A DNA stretch of 64,000 nt, from positions 1 to 64,000 of the forward strand of contig NZ_JAOARI010000037.1 of assembly GCF_025210605.1 (NCBI RefSeq), given 5' to 3'. Below are positions 8,652 through 17,390 of the stretch, one piece after another (position 1 is the first letter of the stretch; every line of letters starts with the position of its first letter). This DNA is from Halodesulfovibrio sp. (GTDB lineage Bacteria > Desulfobacterota > Desulfovibrionia > Desulfovibrionales > Desulfovibrionaceae). Position numbers and translations under genes: made by a program. The notes under the pieces were generated by a model. That model saw only the letters and a list, made by a program, of their open reading frames with translations, was not told where the DNA came from and ran no database searches.

Positions 8652-9479
8652 GTGGTAAAATCTTTTGTGAGAACAGTTCTAGCTTTGCTGCTTGTTGCAA
8701 CATTCTGCCTGCCTGCAATGGCACAGAATGTAATGTCTGACTTGAGTAAAGAGAGCGTAATTTCCAAAGTAATAGAACGAAATAAGCTGCGTGTTGGTTT
8801 TTCTACGTTCGTTCCCTGGGCAATGAAAGATAAAGATGGCAATTTCATAGGCTATGAAATTGACGTTATGAAAGAGCTTGCAAAAGACCTTGGCGTTGAA
8901 ATTGAATTTGTTCCAACAACATGGTCTGGTATCATCCCTGCTCTGTTGGCAAATAAATTTGATGTGATTATCGGCGGTATGTCCGTTACTACTCAGCGTA
9001 ATCTTAAAGTTAATTTTTCCGCACCGTATGATTATACCGGAATCGGTATTCTTGCCTCCCTCAAAAAAGGTGGAAATATTAAGACATTGGAAGATGTGAA
9101 TAATCCGGATGTAGTCGTTGTTGCACGTATTGGTTCTACACCGGCAGCTGCGGCAAAAAAATATTTCCCGAAAGCTACTGTTCGTTTATTCGAAAAAGAA
9201 ACTCAGTGCGTGCAGGAGCTTATGACTGGTAGAGCTGCTGTTATGCTTGCAAGTGCTCCGCTTCCAGCATTCAAAGCGTATGAATTTCCTAAAAAATTAT
9301 TTGTGCCGGTAAAAGGCACATTTACTAAAGAACCTATCGCGTTTGCTTTGCGTAAAGGTGACCCTGATACACTGAATGTGCTTAACAACTGGATTCAGAT
9401 AAAGCATGACTCTGGTTGGCTTAAAGCGCGTAAAGACTATTGGTTCGAAGGAAAAGAATGGGAGTCTCAACTCAAATAA
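8652..9479 (+). CDS. Polar amino acid ABC transporter substrate-binding protein
   Basis: Periplasmic binding protein of family 3. A signal peptide ends around AMA-QN, followed by the bilobal fold with LRVGFSTFVPWAM and the family motif GYEIDVMKELAKDLGV. The GTG at 8652 is chosen because AAGAGGAGG lies 6 nt before it and the signal peptide then has normal length; an ATG at 8610 would overlap the upstream gene. The ligand cannot be told from sequence. It sits between the two permease genes and is followed by a hairpin at 9532, which may keep its message more abundant. Confidence 0.9.
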   Translation: MVKSFVRTVLALLLVATFCLPAMAQNVMSDLSKESVISKVIERNKLRVGFSTFVPWAMKDKDGNFIGYEIDVMKELAKDLGVEIEFVPTTWSGIIPALLANKFDVIIGGMSVTTQRNLKVNFSAPYDYTGIGILASLKKGGNIKTLEDVNNPDVVVVARIGSTPAAAAKKYFPKATVRLFEKETQCVQELMTGRAAVMLASAPLPAFKAYEFPKKLFVPVKGTFTKEPIAFALRKGDPDTLNVLNNWIQIKHDSGWLKARKDYWFEGKEWESQLK

Positions 9480-9531
9480 TCTGAGGATGAGCACGGATAA
9501 CGCACTATTTTTTATGATGATATCTAACACT

Positions 9532-9552
9532 GTGGCGGACTTGTTCCGCCAC
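9532..9552 (+). terminator. Hairpin between binding-protein and second permease genes
   Basis: GTGGCGGA and TCCGCCAC form a GC-rich 8-bp stem with a 5-nt loop, followed by AATTTATT and then the permease ATG at 9561. The tail is poor for intrinsic termination, so it may act as an RNA stabiliser or partial terminator. It also covers the position where the next gene's ribosome binding site should be. Confidence 0.5.
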
Positions 9553-9560
9553 AATTTATT

Positions 9561-10436
9561 ATGCAGCAAAAACGATACAAACCTGTACTTCTCGACTACA
9601 TATTGCTGGCGTTGATTGGCGGCGGCATTCTCTACTTTTACTGGCAGTTGGAAAATGAGCTGCAATATGAATGGGACTGGTCAGCGATTCCGCAGTTTAT
9701 CTTACGAAACAAAAATGGAGCGTGGGAGCCGAACTTTTTGCTTGAAGGGTTGCTTACGACAATCCGCTTGAGCATTTGGGCTACATTACTCGCCTGTCTG
9801 GTAGGTGTTGTCATGGGTCTAGCCCGTGTGAGCCAGAGTCGGTTTGCCCGTATGGTTTCGAGAACCTACGTGGAAATTGTGCGCAATATGCCTCCGATTG
9901 TGCTTATTTTTATCTCCTATTTTTTCCTTTCTGCGCAACTTACACATTTCTTTGCTCTGGATACAGTCGCGCAGGAAATGCCTGCATGGCTTGCATCTGT
10001 CGTGTCGGTATTTTTCAGCAAGCCTTCACAGTTTACGCAGTTTATTACTGGTGTAATTACCTTGGGGCTTTACGAAGGAGCATACATTACTGAAATTGTG
10101 CGCGGGGGAATAAACAGCGTACAGCGCGGTCAGTGGGAGGCTTCGGCATCACTTGGTTTTAACCGATTTGACCAGCTACGTATGGTTGTACTTCCGCAGG
10201 CACTTAAAGTGATTATCCCACCTCTGGCTGGGCAGTTTATTTCGACGATTAAAGATTCGGCGATCCTTTCTGTTATTTCTATTCAGGAACTGACATTTCA
10301 AGGGCTGGAGCTTATGGCATCCACGTATCTGGTATTTGAGGTCTGGACAACAATTACGCTTATGTATCTTGTGTTAACGCTCGGATGTTCCATGCTGTCC
10401 CGCTGGTTAGAGCGTGCTTTGTCGTGGAAAAATTAG
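9561..10436 (+). CDS. Polar amino acid ABC transporter permease
   Basis: Second permease, 291 residues, same family as the one at 7802. It has a long N-terminal stretch, LARVSQSRFARMVSRTYVE, VRNMPPIVLIF and an EAA-type loop at RGQWEASASLGFNRF. An inserted segment of about 30 residues near position 135 separates two membrane helices. No clear Shine-Dalgarno precedes the ATG; the hairpin at 9532-9552 sits there instead. No ATP-binding subunit gene follows: the next gene is an unrelated membrane protein, so the importer must borrow an ATPase encoded elsewhere. Confidence 0.9.
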   Translation: MQQKRYKPVLLDYILLALIGGGILYFYWQLENELQYEWDWSAIPQFILRNKNGAWEPNFLLEGLLTTIRLSIWATLLACLVGVVMGLARVSQSRFARMVSRTYVEIVRNMPPIVLIFISYFFLSAQLTHFFALDTVAQEMPAWLASVVSVFFSKPSQFTQFITGVITLGLYEGAYITEIVRGGINSVQRGQWEASASLGFNRFDQLRMVVLPQALKVIIPPLAGQFISTIKDSAILSVISIQELTFQGLELMASTYLVFEVWTTITLMYLVLTLGCSMLSRWLERALSWKN

Positions 10437-10579
10437 CGGCTGGCTTTGTAAACTGAAGGAGTTTTTGGCAACATTCCTGTTTGTTTCAGGATATTGTATT
10501 CACAATGTGTTGTAGAGATTTGTTACAGCATGTAAGCTGAGAAATACTGTGTAAATAGTAATAGCTTACAGGATGCGTT

Positions 10580-11923
10580 ATGGATACACCCGCCACAAAG
10601 AATCGTCTGTCATTAGTAATTCGTTTTGTTACCCGCGGAATGTGGGAAACAGATTTGAAAAAATTGCCGCAAGTTCAACGGCGCGCTGTTATTTTTTGTA
10701 GGCGCTTTTCCGTTGTTTTCAGCGGCTTTTTTAATGACAACTGCATGCTTAGGGCTACAGCTCTTGCCTATACAACGATACTTTCCATTGTCCCCTTTCT
10801 TGCTGTGCTTTTTTCTATCTCCAAAGGGTTGGGAGTACAGGATAGTGAGACATTTCGTCTTCTTTTGCTGAATGCGTCTGCGGGGAATGAAAAAGCTGTC
10901 GATGCACTTTTGCAGTATGTGAATAATACGAATGTGACAACACTCGGTGTAATTGGTGTCGCAACATTGCTGTTTACTGTAATTTCTTTGATGGGGAATA
11001 TTGAAGCTGCTTTTAATACTATCTGGAATATCAAGCACGGAAGGACGTTATGGCGAAAATTTACTGATTTTTTCTCCATAGTCCTTGTTGCACCAGTCTT
11101 GCTAGGTGTTGCAGTGAGTTTGAGTGTGACTTTCCAGCATGATTCGATGGTGCAAGGAATATTAAGTATCAATGCTGTTAATTACCTTTATATACAAGTT
11201 CTTAGAGGTGTTCCAAGTGTTGTTATCTGGTTTGTGTTTTTCTTTGTGTACATATTTATTCCGAATACAAAAGTTAAGGCTTTCAGTGCGTTTTCCGGTG
11301 CGCTTGTTGGAGTGATTTTATGGAAAAGTGTAGAAAGTGTGTATGTTTCGTATTTGCTGGGAGTGAATAATTATAATTTGATTTACGGCAGCTTTGCACA
11401 ATTTCCACTGTTTCTTATATGGATTTATATTAGCTGGTTGATTGTCTTGTTCGGTGTGGAGGTTTGCTATGCTATCCAATACGGTTCAACGGAAGAAGAT
11501 AAGATGCTGGCAGGTAAAACTAGTTGTTACGAAAAGGCAGTGCTCGCAGTTGCTGTAATGGCGACGCTTGTTGATGCCTACCGTCAAAAGACAGGTGGGG
11601 TTCGAGTTGATTTCCTGAGCGATAAGCTGAATGTATCTCAGCTTCTTATAGGCGATGTTCTTGCTATTTTGGAAAAGAATGGTTTTGTTGCAAAGCTTGA
11701 AGCCGAAGAGGTGGCATACATTCTTGCACGTCCCGCTGAAGTGACAATGGTTTCAGATATTATAATGACAATTACACGCCATCATCCACAACGAGTTATG
11801 CAGTATAAACTGCATGGGCATACAAACTGCGTGGACATTGTCCAAACTCTCTATGAACAGATAGCTGATGGCGCAGATTGTGCGTTGTCAGAATTAACAT
11901 TGCCTCAGTGCGCAGCTGGGTAG
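10580..11923 (+). CDS. YihY/BrkB family inner-membrane protein
   Basis: 447 residues. Positions of about 50-300 contain six hydrophobic helices with family landmarks such as LRATALAYTTILSIVPFLAV and the segment YGSFAQFPLFLIWIYISW. The roughly 140-residue C-terminal tail is soluble and resembles a small winged-helix fold. The family was once labelled ribonuclease BN, which is wrong; its function is not settled. It has its own 143-bp upstream gap, and a strong terminator follows at 12038. Confidence 0.88.
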   Translation: MDTPATKNRLSLVIRFVTRGMWETDLKKLPQVQRRAVIFCRRFSVVFSGFFNDNCMLRATALAYTTILSIVPFLAVLFSISKGLGVQDSETFRLLLLNASAGNEKAVDALLQYVNNTNVTTLGVIGVATLLFTVISLMGNIEAAFNTIWNIKHGRTLWRKFTDFFSIVLVAPVLLGVAVSLSVTFQHDSMVQGILSINAVNYLYIQVLRGVPSVVIWFVFFFVYIFIPNTKVKAFSAFSGALVGVILWKSVESVYVSYLLGVNNYNLIYGSFAQFPLFLIWIYISWLIVLFGVEVCYAIQYGSTEEDKMLAGKTSCYEKAVLAVAVMATLVDAYRQKTGGVRVDFLSDKLNVSQLLIGDVLAILEKNGFVAKLEAEEVAYILARPAEVTMVSDIIMTITRHHPQRVMQYKLHGHTNCVDIVQTLYEQIADGADCALSELTLPQCAAG

Positions 11924-12037
11924 CATTGGCAAGATATCTCTATCTGATTCTAAGTAGATACTATGCCGTTGGGAACCAAGCAGAAAGCTTGATAGGTAGC
12001 TTTTGAAACGAGCTGATTTTGCAAATAGAGTTGTAAT

Positions 12038-12071
12038 AGCAAAGCCCGAAACAATTGTTTCGGGCTTTGCT
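12038..12071 (+). terminator. Intrinsic terminator after the YihY gene
   Basis: AGCAAAGCCCGAAACAA is followed directly by its exact reverse complement (17+17 bp), then ATAGTTTTTT. It ends the transcript of the gene stopping at 11923. The rest of 11924-12204 contains a second long imperfect hairpin (about 12124-12185) 3' of rlmN without a T-tract on the rlmN strand. Confidence 0.85.
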
Positions 12072-12204
12072 ATAGTTTTTTAGAAAAAGCAGATTAAGCC
12101 GTGGCTGGTATTTCTACTCGAAATGTCTCGCTACTAGGGGGCAGGGAAAATATTGCAGATTGCATTTTCCTGCACCTCGGAGACAAAAAATATGCTTCGG
12201 GTGT

Positions 12205-13257
12205 TTAGCAGGCTTCGCTCTTTTTAGTCTGATCTGCAACAAGCTGCCCACATGCTGCTTTAATGTCCGCCCCTTTTGATTGGCGGATAATCGCAGTAAC
12301 ACCTTTGTCCCAGAGTACTTTTTGGAATTTGAGGACAGCCTCTTCTGAAGGTGCTTTGTACGGATCACCTTCCGATGGGTTGTACACAATGAGGTTGAGC
12401 TTAGATTTTGTTTGGGAAATAAGCTTAACCAGTTCTCGTGCGTCTTCTACAGAATCGTTCACGCCGCCGAGCAAAAGATATTCGTATGTGATTCTTTCGC
12501 GGGTTTTGAGCGGGTAGTTTTTAAGGGCGTGCATGAAGTCATCAAGTTTCCATCTGGCGGCTTTCGGCATTATCTGAGCACGAAGAGCCTGATTTGGTGC
12601 ATGTAATGATACAGCAAGAAATGCAAGACCAGATTCGCCAAGTTCAGACAATCCTTTTTGAATGCCGCACGTCGATACAGTTACACGACGAGGGGAGAAC
12701 GCAAGTCCTAAGGTACTGTGCATGGTGGTAAGGGATTTGAGAAGAGTCTCAAGGTTGAGCAACGGCTCTCCCATACCCATAAATACGATGTTTCGCAGAA
12801 TAGGGCGTTCTGCAACGTCATTGAGATAATGACGAGCCACAAGAACCTGACCGAGAATCTCGCTCTGAGTCATGTTGCGTTTGAAGCCCATTGTTCCGGT
12901 TGAACAGAATGTACATGCCATTGCACAACCGACCTGACAGGAAAGACACTGGGAGTACCTGCCCTTGGAACCAGGGATGAGTACGGTTTCTACGAGAGCG
13001 CCATCATGCAGCTTCAGGAGAAATTTAATAGTGCCGTCTTTGCTTGTTTGTGAGGTTACAACTTCCGGCCAGCGGATAAATGCTTCTTCATGCAAACGCG
13101 CACGGACAGCTTTGGAGATATTGGTCATCTCATCAAAAGATTGAACGTACTTGTTCCACAACCATTGCCAAACTTGCTTGGTGCGGAATTTTTTTTCTCC
13201 GAGATTTACGAGAAACTCTTCAAGCTCTTCATATGAAAGATCAAGAATGTTAACCAT
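12205..13257 (-). CDS. rlmN: 23S rRNA/tRNA adenine-C2 methyltransferase
   Basis: Radical SAM enzyme methylating C2 of A2503 in 23S rRNA and A37 in some tRNAs. 350 residues from the ATG at 13257, which has AAGGGG upstream. The radical SAM cluster cysteines are C111, C115 and C118 (CAMACTFC); the catalytic cysteine is in KAACGQL near the C-terminus; GMGEPLLN binds SAM. The open frame continues upstream to 13338, but that part is not family-like. Single gene, convergent with the YihY gene. Confidence 0.95.
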   Translation of the reverse strand: MVNILDLSYEELEEFLVNLGEKKFRTKQVWQWLWNKYVQSFDEMTNISKAVRARLHEEAFIRWPEVVTSQTSKDGTIKFLLKLHDGALVETVLIPGSKGRYSQCLSCQVGCAMACTFCSTGTMGFKRNMTQSEILGQVLVARHYLNDVAERPILRNIVFMGMGEPLLNLETLLKSLTTMHSTLGLAFSPRRVTVSTCGIQKGLSELGESGLAFLAVSLHAPNQALRAQIMPKAARWKLDDFMHALKNYPLKTRERITYEYLLLGGVNDSVEDARELVKLISQTKSKLNLIVYNPSEGDPYKAPSEEAVLKFQKVLWDKGVTAIIRQSKGADIKAACGQLVADQTKKSEAC

Positions 13258-13465
13258 GACAGCCCCTTTTTTCCGACTACATCGCCGGTGAATATCTGGA
13301 TGTACGCAATGCGCCATCGCCACGGACTCTATATACACTAACGGTTCACCTGTGAAGAGGTAGCGGTAACCTTTGGATGAATATTGAAGCAGGCGATCAT
13401 TTTTTATGCGATTTTGCTCATGTTTGCGGTGAAATAACCTCTTATTTTTTAAAGGAAATAATGTT

Positions 13466-13488
13466 ATGCAAAATTATCATTATTGCAT
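13466..13488 (+). promoter_or_regulatory. Near-perfect palindrome upstream of the exported protein gene
   Basis: ATGCAA and TTGCAT flank an AT-rich centre (23 bp overall, only a few mismatches across the dyad). It lies 35 bp before the GTG start at 13523, where an operator could sit on the promoter. Its AT-rich inner part vaguely resembles a Fur site but does not match well enough to call it one. Confidence 0.4.
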
Positions 13489-13522
13489 TGGTTAAATTGT
13501 ATTATCGCGATGGAGGGGGGCT

Positions 13523-14515
13523 GTGAAATTTTTTGGGAACTGCACGGTTGCTTTGGTACTTTTACTGTGCACTGTTTCTACGCAGGCTTTCGCAGGAGAT
13601 GCTCAGTCTAACAGGGCTGCCGCAATGCGTAGCGTTGATATGAAACTGTATGATTTTTACATGGACCATAGTTTGGGGTTGGAACTATGTCTGGAAACTT
13701 GTCCGAGTAAAGCAAAGCTTATTGATGATGCATCAGGGACGCTTGTTGCGTTGCTGGACGGTGCGGTATCTTCGATACGTGGAGAACACCACGGAGCTAT
13801 GAATTTTTCGGAACACACTTCCGAATTACTTACCAAAAACAAAAAAGTGTATTCGAAAGCTGCTGGCTGTACTCCGTGCCTTGCGCTGGCAAAGCGGGTG
13901 AAACAGTATGCTGATAGTGGTTTTCCCGCTAAGATATCTCGCGTAGCCCTGTTGCATACCGAAAAGTATAAAAATAATCCTGAATTGGAATTTGCAGATA
14001 ACCTTGTGTACAAAACTCACTACGGGTGGATTGCCAGTGGCAAAAGAAGATCATGCAATGTCCAAATGCCAAGAACATGGGCAAAAGCGTCGCCGGAGCG
14101 CTCTCGCCGGTCTTTTGAATATCGTAGCGCTCTAGGAAATGGTGTGCCGTTTTTTGCTATTGAATCTTCTCCAGCCCGTAAGGTTCATTCAAAAGAGAAG
14201 ATTCTTCAGGAACTGCATCATCGTGTTGAAGCAGAGGTGCTTTCAAAGCAGTTCGGTTTAGTACAAATTTTAGCTCAAGGCATGCAACGACTTGGTTCGA
14301 CGCAAGGCATATGGGTAATGTTTGCTGCGGATGGAAAAGGAAACAATGACGCAGGCTATTACTATAATTGGTATATGCTGGTAGATGGGACTGTCTTAAT
14401 GTTCCGCTCCGGCGTGAATGGTTCCGGCAAGTCTCCAACAATGGAGCAGGAAGAGTTATTTAGAAAATATTATCACACGTTGCGTGAAATAGCAGTGTCT
14501 TCTGTAATACGATAA
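13523..14515 (+). CDS. Exported protein of unknown function
   Basis: 330 residues starting with GTG, preceded by GGAGGGGGG. A signal peptide is cleaved around AFA-GD. The mature part has two cysteine pairs, CLETC and CTPC, and a basic middle region; the C-terminal 90 residues are richer in aromatic residues (YYYNWYMLVDG). I recognise no family. It has its own upstream dyad and a terminator just after it, so it is probably monocistronic. The cysteine pairs could form disulfides or bind a cofactor in the periplasm, which is inference only. Confidence 0.75.
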   Translation: MKFFGNCTVALVLLLCTVSTQAFAGDAQSNRAAAMRSVDMKLYDFYMDHSLGLELCLETCPSKAKLIDDASGTLVALLDGAVSSIRGEHHGAMNFSEHTSELLTKNKKVYSKAAGCTPCLALAKRVKQYADSGFPAKISRVALLHTEKYKNNPELEFADNLVYKTHYGWIASGKRRSCNVQMPRTWAKASPERSRRSFEYRSALGNGVPFFAIESSPARKVHSKEKILQELHHRVEAEVLSKQFGLVQILAQGMQRLGSTQGIWVMFAADGKGNNDAGYYYNWYMLVDGTVLMFRSGVNGSGKSPTMEQEELFRKYYHTLREIAVSSVIR

Positions 14516-14550
14516 CTACACGCATGTACTGTGTTTGAACAACAATGAAA

Positions 14551-14582
14551 CAGCCCGTTATTGCACAAACAATAACGGGCTG
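14551..14582. terminator. Bidirectional terminator
   Basis: CAGCCCGTTATTG and CAATAACGGGCTG form a 13-bp stem with a 6-nt loop, followed by T7 on the plus strand. It ends the 13523 gene and, with the A-rich left side, could also serve the convergent dehydrogenase. Confidence 0.88.
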
Positions 14583-14610
14583 TTTTTTTAATGTAGTATG
14601 CAGGTGTTTT

Positions 14611-15777
14611 TTATAAAACACGCATGAAGATTTCAGTAACATCTTCTCTGGTGAGTGGTGCAATGCGACCAAGGTCGCGGTATGAAAATGCACTCTCTAC
14701 AAGGTATGGGACATCTTTTTCTGTGACTCCCCATACAGACAGACGAGTTGGCGCACCCCATGCAGTGAATGCTGCACGAGTTGCATCAATGCCACCTTGC
14801 ATGCCATCTTGTCCCCATACTGTTTCAGCAAAACGGTTGAAAATATCTGGTGCTTTTGCACACACTTGCTGCATCCATGATGGGAAGAGGATTGCAAGCC
14901 CTTCGCCGTGTGGAATGTGAGGGAAGCGTCCGCTAAGGGCATGCTCAAGGGCATGGGAAGTCCAGTCGCCACCGGAAAGACCGCAGCCTGTGAGACCGTT
15001 GAGGCTCAGGCAGGAAGCCCATGCGAGGTTAGCGCGTGCTGCATAATTTGAAGGGTCATGCTGCAATGAATGCATGGAGTTGATGAGGGATATAAGCAAC
15101 CCTTCACAAATGTTAAGTGTGGTTTCTTCATTGAAGTAACCAGTGCGCTTGTCTGCAATGCGTCCACGGAAGTAGTTTTCCATGATGTGTGTCATTGCAT
15201 CAATGCCACTACCAGCAGTAAGACTCCAAGGAGTCTGCACCTGATATAGCGGGTCAATTGCACTTACTTTTGGAATCATGCAGTGCCCGCCAAGACTCCA
15301 TTTTTTCTGCAATTGTTCGTTGGTGATTACAGCTTTACCGTTCATTTCAGAACCAGTGCCGGACAACGTTACGACGGTGTAGACAGGTAATGAGCGTTCA
15401 ACGCTCTTACGGGATTCAACTTTTTCCCAGTAGTCATCAAGGTAAAAACCGGCAGCAATAGCTTTTGCAGCATCAATAACACTGCCGCCGCCAACGCCAA
15501 GAACTGCGCCGACACTTGCTTTACGGGCAATGTTGATACCTGCTTCAACCTGCTCCAGCGACGGGTTCGGTTTAATTCCCCAGAATTCAGTCCAGTCTAT
15601 GCCAGCTTCCTGAAGCGAACGAACTGTTGCGTCGTACGCACCATTATTGCGTGCAGAGCCGCCTCCCATAACAAGAAGTACAGAAGACGCTTCTTTTACA
15701 ATATGCCAACCAATGAGATCGACAGCGTCTTGACCGAAAATTACCTGAGTAGGAGCACTATATGTAAAAGCATCCAT
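14611..15777 (-). CDS. Iron-containing alcohol dehydrogenase
   Basis: Group III metal-dependent dehydrogenase, oxidising alcohols or reducing aldehydes/ketones with NAD(P)H; cytoplasmic. 388 residues from the ATG at 15777, which has AGGTG 6 nt upstream. The dinucleotide-binding loop GVGGGSVIDAAKAIA is near residue 95; metal ligands are expected in DAMTHIMENYF, HALEHALSG and HIPHGEG. The sequence most resembles butanol dehydrogenase/YqhD-type enzymes. The substrate cannot be told. Ethanol oxidation is common in sulfate reducers, which makes that a plausible role. Confidence 0.88.
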   Translation of the reverse strand: MDAFTYSAPTQVIFGQDAVDLIGWHIVKEASSVLLVMGGGSARNNGAYDATVRSLQEAGIDWTEFWGIKPNPSLEQVEAGINIARKASVGAVLGVGGGSVIDAAKAIAAGFYLDDYWEKVESRKSVERSLPVYTVVTLSGTGSEMNGKAVITNEQLQKKWSLGGHCMIPKVSAIDPLYQVQTPWSLTAGSGIDAMTHIMENYFRGRIADKRTGYFNEETTLNICEGLLISLINSMHSLQHDPSNYAARANLAWASCLSLNGLTGCGLSGGDWTSHALEHALSGRFPHIPHGEGLAILFPSWMQQVCAKAPDIFNRFAETVWGQDGMQGGIDATRAAFTAWGAPTRLSVWGVTEKDVPYLVESAFSYRDLGRIAPLTREDVTEIFMRVL

Positions 15778-15843
15778 GTAAATCACCTGATAGAAAAATG
15801 TTACTGCTTAAGTTATGCAGTGTTGCACTATAGCGTCTAACTT

Positions 15844-15870
15844 CACTAACGACAAGCCTTGTCGTTAGTG
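15844..15870. promoter_or_regulatory. Perfect dyad upstream of the alcohol dehydrogenase
   Basis: CACTAACGACAAG and CTTGTCGTTAGTG are exact reverse complements separated by one base. It lies 67 bp before the dehydrogenase start and 97 bp after tupC. There is no T-tract on the minus strand after it, so it looks more like an operator than a terminator. Confidence 0.45.
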
Positions 15871-15966
15871 AGTGTTTATAAAAAAACGCAAAAAGTGTTT
15901 CTGTAGTGGATAACTATGAAGGCATTGTACTGTCCATAAAGTGGAATAACACCATCGCAGGATATA

Positions 15967-16623
15967 TTATAATGAATGTGTAGATTCAATTTTGCCGTTG
16001 CGGATAAGTACCGTATGGTCTGATATAGAATTGAGCCATTCACGATCATGCGAAACAATTATAAGGCTGGTATTGTGCTCTGTTTTTGTACGCAGTGCTG
16101 CATTTCGGATGCGTTCAGTAGATTCTTCATCAAGGGATGATGTCGGCTCGTCCATTAAGAGAACACGAGGTTTTACCGCTAGACGGGCAGCAAGCGATAC
16201 TCGTTGCGCTTCGCCCCCTGATAGTTCGAACCAGTTTCGTGAAAGAAACGTTTGAGGTGACAAGCCTACTTCCTCAAGAGCAGATGCTGCAATACCGGAA
16301 ATATTTGTACGACCTCGCACGCGTAATCCGTATTCAATATTTTCCTGAACTGTCCGCTTCAGCAAATATGGCTGCTGTGTAAGGAGAGTGACTTCACGCC
16401 GCAATGCTGTGTCTGCAATGGTTGCTTTTTTACCGTTGAACAGAATAGTTCCAGATTTTGGGGATTCCAGAAAAGCAAGCATGCGCATAAGTGTTGACTT
16501 GCCGCTGCCATTAGGACCAAAGATTCCGGTAATTGTTCCTGCCTCAAGCATAAGCTTGTCAATGCTGAGGACAGTCCTCTCACCATAGGTTTGTACGATA
16601 TTTGAAAGTTGGTACAAAGCCAT
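15967..16623 (-). CDS. tupC: Tungstate ABC transporter ATP-binding protein
   Basis: ATPase of the Tup importer, on the cytoplasmic face of TupB. 218 residues from the ATG at 16623: Walker A GPNGSGKST, Q-loop LLTQQPYLL, signature LSGGEAQR, Walker B VLLMDEPTSSLD, switch histidine in IIVSHD. An in-frame start at 16701 would overlap tupB by 77 bp and is not favoured. It abuts tupB, whose stop is 2 bp away. Short for an ABC ATPase because it lacks a C-terminal regulatory domain. Confidence 0.92.
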   Translation of the reverse strand: MALYQLSNIVQTYGERTVLSIDKLMLEAGTITGIFGPNGSGKSTLMRMLAFLESPKSGTILFNGKKATIADTALRREVTLLTQQPYLLKRTVQENIEYGLRVRGRTNISGIAASALEEVGLSPQTFLSRNWFELSGGEAQRVSLAARLAVKPRVLLMDEPTSSLDEESTERIRNAALRTKTEHNTSLIIVSHDREWLNSISDHTVLIRNGKIESTHSL

Positions 16624-16624
16624 C

Positions 16625-17320
16625 TTATTGCCCCGCACGTCTTTTAAGTTTTGCAACGCTGAAGTTAACACCGAAAGCGATGATGAGCAGAACAACCCCA
16701 AGAGCTATGCCCATAGCAAATTCGCCTTTGCCTGTTTCCAACGCAATAGCAGTTGTAATGGTTCGGGTGTGCCACTTGATGTTTCCACCAACCATCATGG
16801 AAATACCAATTTCAGATACTATGCGTCCGTAAGCTGCCACACCTGCGAGCATGAGGTGATAGCGAATTTCCCATAAGGTAGCGCGCAGGAGTTGGAATTT
16901 ATCAGCACCAAGTGTGAGTAACGTGTCTTTCATGCCGGAATCTGCGGTTTCCACAGCATTGGCGACCATGGCAACGACAATAGGCATACCAAGCATAACT
17001 TGACCTATGGCAATGCCGGGCAGTGTAAAAAGAAGTCCGTAGTCACCCAAGGGACCTTGACGGGATACAAGCGAATAGACAACCAGACCGATAACAACTG
17101 TTGGAAATGACAACAGTGTATCGGTAATCATTCTTATAGTGTCGCGACCTTTGAAGCGACAGTATCCCAGTACAAAACCGAGCGGTGCTCCCAGCAAAAT
17201 TGTGAAAAAAATTGAAAGCGATGAGACGCATAGAGTAATGTAGACGGCTGACCATGTTTCCGGATTACCGTCAAAAAGAAGCTGGAAGGCCTTGATAAGT
17301 CCTTCATAAATAAAACCCAT
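16625..17320 (-). CDS. tupB: Tungstate ABC transporter permease
   Basis: 231 residues with about five membrane helices. The ABC-coupling loop is seen in TLGADKFQLLRATLWEIR, and family-typical segments include SFPTVVIGLVVYSLVSR and EIGISMMVGGNI. AAGGAG sits 6 nt before the ATG, directly behind the T-tract of the terminator that follows tupA. It forms the membrane channel for TupA-delivered oxyanion. The family separates from molybdate ModB by its pairing with a TTTS-type binding protein. Confidence 0.92.
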   Translation of the reverse strand: MGFIYEGLIKAFQLLFDGNPETWSAVYITLCVSSLSIFFTILLGAPLGFVLGYCRFKGRDTIRMITDTLLSFPTVVIGLVVYSLVSRQGPLGDYGLLFTLPGIAIGQVMLGMPIVVAMVANAVETADSGMKDTLLTLGADKFQLLRATLWEIRYHLMLAGVAAYGRIVSEIGISMMVGGNIKWHTRTITTAIALETGKGEFAMGIALGVVLLIIAFGVNFSVAKLKRRAGQ

Positions 17321-17342
17321 GTAATCTCCTTGCCAAAAAAAA

Positions 17343-17364
17343 GGGGTGGCAAAAGAGCCACCCC
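17343..17364 (-). terminator. Attenuator-like terminator between tupA and tupB
   Basis: GGGGTGGC and GCCACCCC form an 8-bp GC stem with a 6-nt loop, followed on the minus strand by at least eight T residues. The tupB ribosome binding site begins right after the T-tract. It should keep tupA message above that of tupBC. Confidence 0.85.
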
Positions 17365-17390
17365 AGCAAAATCAAATGCGTAACAGCAAA

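Noticed and set aside
13466..13488. Fur box
   Set aside because: The AT-rich centre only partly resembles the GATAAT pattern; left as an unassigned dyad.
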